From positions 1 through 18,827 of the forward strand of contig NZ_JALOBS010000052.1 in the NCBI RefSeq assembly GCF_023228165.1: a stretch of DNA of 18,827 nucleotides, written 5' to 3'. Positions 13,879 through 18,827 of the stretch are shown here, one piece after another. The position numbers and the translations under genes are program-made. The notes under the pieces were generated by a model. That model was not told where the DNA came from and did not search any database. It saw nothing but the letters and a program-made list of their open reading frames with translations. Source of the DNA: Methylomonas sp. Its GTDB lineage: Bacteria; Pseudomonadota; Gammaproteobacteria; Methylococcales; Methylomonadaceae. Numbering within the stretch: the first letter of the stretch is position 1; every line of letters starts with the position of its first letter.

Positions 13879-15693
13879 TTACGGCTGCTGGTCAGGCAAA
13901 AACCCACCCGCCTGCATGGTCCACAACTGATAATAAAAGCCTTTTTTGGTCAACAAGGCGTCGTGATTACCGTCTTCAACGATGCGGCCCTGATCGAACA
14001 CCAATATACGGTCCAGATGGGCGATGGTCGACAAGCGATGCGCAACGGCAATCACGGTCTTAACGCCCATCACTCTGTCCAAATTCTCCTGTATGGTTTT
14101 CTCCGTAACCGAATCCAGACTGGATGTTGCTTCATCCAAGATCAAAATTGGCGCATCTTTTAGCAGGACTCTGGCAATGGCAATCCGTTGCCGCTGACCG
14201 CCGGACAGTTTAACACCGCGCTCCCCCACCAAAGCCTCGTAGCCGTCCGGCATGTCTGCTATGAAGGTATCGGCATGCGCCAAACGGGTGGCACTTTGAA
14301 TGTCCGCATCACTAGCCTGTAATCGGCCATAGGCAATGTTTTCCTTTAAACTGCGATGAAACAGACTGGGTTCCTGAGGAATCAGGCTGACCTGTTGATG
14401 CAGGGAATCCTGCGTGGTGTGGACAATATCCTGATCGTCAATTAAAACCTGTCCGGACTGCGGTTCATAGTTACGTAGAATCAGGCTGACAAAGGTTGAT
14501 TTGCCGGAACCGGAATAGCCCACCAAACCGACGCGCTGGCCGGGCTCGATCGTTACATTGAGATGTTCGAACACCGGCCGATCCGATTCGTAGCCGAAGC
14601 AGACCTCGCGAAATTCGATTCGCCCTGACCTGACCCGTAAAGGTTGAGCATCGGGCTTATCGATGATTTCATGCGGCTTGACTATGGTATCCACGCCATT
14701 CGCCACGTTACCGACATATTCAAAAAACTCCAAAAACCGCCGAGTCAGATTACGGGCATCGCTGATTATCAGTAGAGCCAGACCGGTACTCATGGCAAAA
14801 TCGCCCACGCTGATTTCTTGATTATTCCATAGCTGCAAGGCATAGCCGATGGTGCCGATTTTAAGTACTGCGGCAGCGGTAAACTGGAACCAGCGCACCC
14901 GCTCCATGTACCAAAAGGTACGCCGACCTTCACGCACTTCGTTTTCCAAATAGCCCTCAAGATACTCCCGTTCGTAATCCAGCCGGGCAAACAGTTTGAC
15001 ATTCAACATATTAGTTACGGTATCAACAATCTTGCCGTTTACCAAGCTGCGGGTGGCGGCGTAATTTTGTGCATAGGGTTGGCAGCGGGTCGCCATCCAG
15101 TAGGAGCTGGCGACATATAAAAATACCCAACCGGCTACGAACCCACCCAAACCGACATTTACTTGTAACAACAAGAAGATGGACACCATAAAGGTGATGG
15201 CAATAGGCCAAAAATCGAATAACACCGACCAAGTGGTATGGTTGACGCTCATCGCGGTTTCGCTGACCCGGTGTGCCAGACTGCCGGCAAAATGGTTTGC
15301 AAAATACCGTGGAGAATGTTGTTGTAAATAGGCATACAGCAAGTGACTGGTACGTTGCCGTAATCGCGGTCCCATAATGATCAACAAGGCGCCGCTGCCG
15401 CGGCTGAATAGTATCTCGGCTATATTCAAACCGATCAGTAGCATCAAGGGTTGTTTAAAGGCCTCCCATAATGCGTCCGCGACCGGACGGGCCGCCACCG
15501 CATCCATCAATGCTTTGATCGCGTAAGGCACTAGAATACTGCCGGCCGCCTGTCCGGCTTCCATTATCATCATCAAAAAAAGCATGGCACGGAATTGCCG
15601 CAGACAAAACCAAATAAAACCGATGGTACGCGTGGGTAACGCAGGTGCGCTAGCGGCTCGTTGAAAATCAGGATTTTCTGCATCCTTGGACAT
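13879..15693 (-). CDS. MsbA-like ABC exporter (fused membrane and ATPase domains)
   Basis: A 604-residue half-transporter that should work as an inner-membrane homodimer. Residues 25-330 are a type IV exporter membrane domain of about six helices. Residues 358-595 are the nucleotide-binding domain: Walker A VGYSGSGKST (391-400), Q-loop LIPQEP (437-442), signature LSGGQ (496-500), Walker B ILILDEATSSLD (516-527) and switch His552 (AVAHRLST). The start has a modest AAGG about 6 nt upstream. It stands alone, convergent with the phosphatase, and its upstream region is the DnaA-box-rich spacer. Substrates of this family include lipids, peptides and drugs; nothing here identifies which. Confidence 0.92.
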   Translation of the reverse strand: MSKDAENPDFQRAASAPALPTRTIGFIWFCLRQFRAMLFLMMIMEAGQAAGSILVPYAIKALMDAVAARPVADALWEAFKQPLMLLIGLNIAEILFSRGSGALLIIMGPRLRQRTSHLLYAYLQQHSPRYFANHFAGSLAHRVSETAMSVNHTTWSVLFDFWPIAITFMVSIFLLLQVNVGLGGFVAGWVFLYVASSYWMATRCQPYAQNYAATRSLVNGKIVDTVTNMLNVKLFARLDYEREYLEGYLENEVREGRRTFWYMERVRWFQFTAAAVLKIGTIGYALQLWNNQEISVGDFAMSTGLALLIISDARNLTRRFLEFFEYVGNVANGVDTIVKPHEIIDKPDAQPLRVRSGRIEFREVCFGYESDRPVFEHLNVTIEPGQRVGLVGYSGSGKSTFVSLILRNYEPQSGQVLIDDQDIVHTTQDSLHQQVSLIPQEPSLFHRSLKENIAYGRLQASDADIQSATRLAHADTFIADMPDGYEALVGERGVKLSGGQRQRIAIARVLLKDAPILILDEATSSLDSVTEKTIQENLDRVMGVKTVIAVAHRLSTIAHLDRILVFDQGRIVEDGNHDALLTKKGFYYQLWTMQAGGFLPDQQP

Positions 15694-16206
15694 AAGGGAC
15701 CTTTAGTTTCTAACTCAAGCGATATTTACGGCTATGCACAACGTAGTTTTCAACACAATCATTAATTAAACGGCAATTTATCCACATTTTCTGTGTATAA
15801 CATTGTCCATAACCTGAGCACATACCGATTATTACCCATTAAAACAGTAACTTATAGACGTGTAACTTTTTTTACCATCCCTTAAAAAACAGCAATTTCC
15901 GGTACTGATTAGGTGTGATCACCCGCCTATATTGCCTACCGTTATCCACACAATCTGTGGATAATGCTGTAGACAAGTCACAAATTATCACAATTTATTA
16001 TTATAATTCATATGGTTAAGATATTTTGACTAAAATTTAACCAACTTGTAACATACATTGCCATTAACCACTGACAGTTGAAGTTATCCCTGCTCAAACG
16101 GTAGAAAATCACAATTATCCCCATATTATGTGGATAACTTTGTAGATAACTTGATTTTTTTAATGATTAAGAGTGATTAATCAATGAGTTAAGTTGGTTT
16201 GTCTAA
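15694..16206. other. AT-rich spacer with a DnaA-box cluster (candidate origin)
   Basis: No gene lies in these 513 bases. Five perfect TTATNCACA boxes occur: 15778-15786 (+), 15792-15800 (-), 15942-15950 (+), 15956-15964 (-) and 16129-16137 (-). One-mismatch boxes lie at 15804-15812 (-), 16115-16123 (+) and 16141-16149 (-). Two of the perfect pairs are convergent, 5 bp apart. The central 15961-16080 has 32 G/C in 120 (about 27% GC) and could serve as the unwinding region. The usual oriC neighbours (dnaA, dnaN, mnmG, rpmH) are not in this window, so a DnaA-titration site is an alternative. Confidence 0.6.
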
Positions 16207-17061
16207 TTATTTTACAAACCCGCCCGCGGCAGAATTTACATAACCATTCCGATAGCCAGGGAACAAAAATTTATAGCCCAAGGCAGTCAACCTGGCATTG
16301 TTGCACCGCTTGTTTTGAGGGGCTTCGTCGGCCAAATTCAGCGCGACGGGAACAGGAAAACCGTATTGTTCGGCGATCCAATGCATTACCTCCCATAGCG
16401 GAGCAGGATCGTTGTCAGTGGCCAGATAGCAAGGCAGCAACTGATCGCCCGCCAATAGCTTATTGATTAAAAATAACAACACACCCACGCAATCGTCACG
16501 ATGGATACGGTTGGTATAACTGGGCGGGGTTTGTTGAATGGCGTCACCTTGCGCGGCTCGGCGTAATAACCAATCCCGGCCAGGACCGTAAATACCGGAA
16601 AAGCGCACCACGCAATGCGACTCGTCGGCGGCCCATAACGATTGCTCTGCTTCGACCAAGCATTGACTGGCGGCCGACAACGGTTGAGCGGGACTATCTT
16701 CATCCACCCACTCACCCTGGTTTTGCCCGTAAACGCTACTTGAAGACACCATCAACCATTTCGGTCTGCAAGCCGCCGACGTAAAATGCGCCAGCATATT
16801 TTCCAACCCTGTTTGATAAAGCGCTTGATAGCTTTCGGCCTGCCGACTAGCCGGGGAAACGATGAACAAAACCAGATCAAACTCGTGAGCAATTCCCCGC
16901 AGGCTCTCGACCCGCCGGATATCTATGGTCAGCATGGGAAAAGGCGCTGAAATTTCTGGCGGCCGCCGTTTAAGCCCAACCACCCGATGACCCAGGCTAT
17001 GTAAAGCCAAGGCCACCCGACCGCCGATGTCGCCACAGCCGACGACGAGAATACTGGCCAT
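16207..17061 (-). CDS. NAD(P)-binding epimerase, YeeZ-like (extended SDR)
   Basis: A 284-residue cytoplasmic Rossmann-fold protein. The dinucleotide-binding motif VVGCGDIGGRVA lies about residues 6-17. SSSSVYG about 105-112 contributes the active-site Ser and Tyr region, followed by VRFSGIYGPGR and NRIHRDDC, all typical of the YeeZ-type sugar-nucleotide-epimerase-like family. The substrate of this family is not established. The ATG is 33 bp after the TauE/SafE-like stop codon on the same strand, so it may be the last gene of that run. No clear terminator follows before the DnaA-box region. Confidence 0.85.
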   Translation of the reverse strand: MASILVVGCGDIGGRVALALHSLGHRVVGLKRRPPEISAPFPMLTIDIRRVESLRGIAHEFDLVLFIVSPASRQAESYQALYQTGLENMLAHFTSAACRPKWLMVSSSSVYGQNQGEWVDEDSPAQPLSAASQCLVEAEQSLWAADESHCVVRFSGIYGPGRDWLLRRAAQGDAIQQTPPSYTNRIHRDDCVGVLLFLINKLLAGDQLLPCYLATDNDPAPLWEVMHWIAEQYGFPVPVALNLADEAPQNKRCNNARLTALGYKFLFPGYRNGYVNSAAGGFVK

Positions 17062-17094
17062 TGCCGCCCCCGCGAAAACGAAAAGCCTAGCCTA

Positions 17095-17967
17095 TCACAT
17101 CGATTGAATGACGCTAATCATGCCGGCGATATAATCCATGGTTTCGCCGATGAATACATCAAAGGCATCCAGCTTGGCTTTGATCATCAGTAAAAAAGTA
17201 CTGTGTCTAAAATCTTCATCCAGATAAAAACTCAAGCCTTTATGGATGGTATTCAGCCCCATGAATATCATAATCAAGGCCGCCGACTTCAACATCAGGC
17301 CGCGCAGCTGCGCGCTCATTTTGCCGAACGCTACGCTGATAAACAGCATCATCGGCAGAGTGCCGGCACCGAAAGCCAGCATCAAGGCACCGCCTTCCGC
17401 TAAACTGGTGGCGCTGGTCGCCTTCACCGCCATGGCAAATGTCAACGGACAAGGCATTAAGCCGTTCAAAAACCCGGCGATCATGGCCCCTAATACCGGC
17501 CCTTTTTGACTGGCGGTTGCATAGCCTTTACGCAAAATCTGCATCGGGATCAAGCGCACCGATCCTTGAAACGGTATCAAACCCAGAATACCCAAGGCCA
17601 AAAAGATCACCACGCCTCCGATCAGCATTTGCAGAATACTTTGCAGCTTGCCGAACAGGCCGCTGGAAACCAGCACCACACCCAACGCCGCCGCCAACAC
17701 CCCAACCACGGTGTATACACTGATACGGGTCAACTGATAGGCAAAATACGGTAAGTAACTCTTATGTTTACCGGCCTTCATGAAATAACCGGACACCAGT
17801 GCACCGCACATGCCCAAACAATGCCCGCTGCCCAAAAAACCCGCTACAAACGCCAATGAGTAATCAAACCCGGTGGCGGAGGCAATCTCCGCCATACCGT
17901 GCATCGCGTGGTCCATATGTTCCATACTATGCGTGGAATGATCCATGCCTTCCATTGAGTGTTCCAT
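17095..17967 (-). CDS. TauE/SafE- (UreH-) like membrane protein with a His/Met-rich N-terminus
   Basis: A 290-residue inner-membrane protein with about six helices. It has the paired DsbD/UreH-like motifs GSGHCLGMCGALV (about 46-58) and FLNGLMPCPLTFAMAV. The first 25 residues hold 6 His and 7 Met in HSMEGMDH-type repeats, which suggests copper binding. Proteins of this type are often encoded with a copper ATPase in cytochrome cbb3 oxidase assembly clusters. Here the ATG directly follows the ATPase stop codon with no gap, so the two are surely co-transcribed and translationally coupled. The ribosome site is distant (AAGG about 15 nt upstream). The transported ion is inferred, not shown. Confidence 0.85.
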   Translation of the reverse strand: MEHSMEGMDHSTHSMEHMDHAMHGMAEIASATGFDYSLAFVAGFLGSGHCLGMCGALVSGYFMKAGKHKSYLPYFAYQLTRISVYTVVGVLAAALGVVLVSSGLFGKLQSILQMLIGGVVIFLALGILGLIPFQGSVRLIPMQILRKGYATASQKGPVLGAMIAGFLNGLMPCPLTFAMAVKATSATSLAEGGALMLAFGAGTLPMMLFISVAFGKMSAQLRGLMLKSAALIMIFMGLNTIHKGLSFYLDEDFRHSTFLLMIKAKLDAFDVFIGETMDYIAGMISVIQSM

Positions 17968-18827
17968 TTATTTATTTAGCCTTAACGAGTTAACAATTAC
18001 CGATACCGAACTCAGTGCCATTGCCGCCGATGCGATCATGGGATTAAGTTTACCCAGCGCTGCGACAGGAATGGCAACAGTGTTATAACCAAAAGCCCAG
18101 AACAGGTTTTGTTTGATCACTCTAATAGTGAAAGCACTAAGCTCGATAGTCTCGGTCACCTTGGAAATATCGCCCTGCACCAGGGTCAGATCGGCCGATT
18201 CTATCGCCACATCAGTCCCGCTGCCGATGGCAAAGCCCACATTGGCGGCGGCCAATGCCGGGGCATCATTGATACCGTCGCCTATCATGCCGACCAAAAA
18301 GCCCTCGGCTTGTAATTGCTGAATGATTTGTAGTTTTTCGTCCGGCTTGGCATTGGCGACCACATCGGTTATTCCGACCCGATCGGCAATGTAGTAGGCG
18401 GTTTTTTCTGTATCGCCGGTTACCATCAGGGTCTTGATACCCAGTCTATGCAAGCGCTCAATCGATGCCGCCGCTTCCAGGCGCGGATTATCGGCAACGG
18501 CAAATATGGCTACCGCCTCATCGTTGATCGCCATATAAACGGGTGTTTTACCCTGAACGGCAACCTTGTCCGCCGCCAGCTCTAGCGGGGCAATATCTAT
18601 ATTTTGATTACTCAACCAGTGCCGGTTACCCAGCAACAGCTTGTAACCGTCAACCACGGCGCGGATACCTTGACCGGTTTCGCTGTAAAAATAACTGCGT
18701 CCGAGTAGTTCAAGCGATTTTTCTCGAGCGAATTCGACGATGGCTTTACCCAAAAAATGCTCGGAGCCATACTCGGCGGAGGCCGCCAGCGTGGCCAGCC
18801 TGAGATCATCAAACTCGGGCAGATTGA
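17968..18827 (-). CDS. Cu+-type P1B ATPase, C-terminal part (runs off the window)
   Basis: About 285 C-terminal residues of a heavy-metal P-type ATPase; the 5' end lies beyond 18827. The frame is open to the window edge, beginning NLPEFDDLRLATLAASAEYG. Visible are the nucleotide-binding region, MVTGDT, and the hinge GDGINDAPAL (18253-18282). The last two helices carry FGYN and MALSSVSV, fitting the YN and MxxSS copper ligands of P1B-1 pumps. The usual SEHPL motif reads SEHFLG (His at 18757-18759, Phe at 18754-18756). The phosphorylation site DKTGT and the CPC motif would lie outside the window. The adjacent TauE/SafE-like gene suggests a CcoI-like role in oxidase copper loading; CopA-like efflux is the alternative. 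Confidence 0.9.
   Translation of the reverse strand, partial: NLPEFDDLRLATLAASAEYGSEHFLGKAIVEFAREKSLELLGRSYFYSETGQGIRAVVDGYKLLLGNRHWLSNQNIDIAPLELAADKVAVQGKTPVYMAINDEAVAIFAVADNPRLEAAASIERLHRLGIKTLMVTGDTEKTAYYIADRVGITDVVANAKPDEKLQIIQQLQAEGFLVGMIGDGINDAPALAAANVGFAIGSGTDVAIESADLTLVQGDISKVTETIELSAFTIRVIKQNLFWAFGYNTVAIPVAALGKLNPMIASAAMALSSVSVIVNSLRLNK

Noticed and set aside
15694..16206. CRISPR array or tRNA in the AT-rich spacer
   Set aside because: The repeated elements are 9-bp DnaA boxes in mixed orientation with irregular gaps. There are no regular repeat-spacer units and no cloverleaf.
18751..18753. TTG start for the P-type ATPase at 18753
   Set aside because: The frame continues upstream with typical ATPase sequence (ASAEYGSEHF) to the window edge, so the gene is partial, not started here.

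Overview
The window most resembles the chromosome of a gammaproteobacterium, possibly a methanotroph of the Methylococcales type. This is inferred from protein character, moderate GC in genes with AT-rich spacers, and gene content; no marker gene fixes the taxon.

Layout. (1) 1-4751: a large helicase in which a RecQ motor is fused to a UvrD/PcrA motor. Its 5' end is lost at an AT-rich junction near position 100. (2) 4752-5506: about 750 bases without an intact gene, holding hairpins and possible gene relics. (3) 5507-5809: a Rof-like Rho-binding antiterminator. (4) 6043-12850: a nitrogen-assimilation block. It has glnA (-), an outer-membrane beta-barrel porin (-), and then, divergently, glnK1-amtB1 (+), glnK2 (+) and amtB2 (+). 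The 429-bp porin/glnK1 spacer has two divergent sigma-54 (GG-N10-GC) promoters. Each has a pair of NtrC-like sites about 96 and 117 bp upstream, placed almost symmetrically. (5) 12936-13700: an inositol-monophosphatase-family enzyme (+). (6) 13879-15693: an MsbA-type ABC exporter (-). (7) 15694-16206: an AT-rich spacer with five perfect DnaA boxes and several near-matches, which looks like a replication origin or DnaA-titration site. (8) 16207-18827: a minus-strand run made of the C-terminal part of a Cu+-type P1B ATPase, a TauE/SafE-like membrane protein with a His/Met-rich N-terminus, and a YeeZ-like dinucleotide-binding epimerase.

How it fits together. GlnA makes glutamine from glutamate and ammonium. 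The Amt proteins bring in ammonium and the GlnK proteins gate them according to nitrogen status. The porin appears to belong to the same regulon, because its promoter mirrors that of glnK1-amtB1. The ATPase and TauE/SafE pair is likely a copper-handling unit, perhaps for oxidase assembly. The most notable signals are the DnaA-box cluster, the mirrored sigma-54/NtrC control of a porin and an ammonium transporter, and the truncated two-motor helicase.
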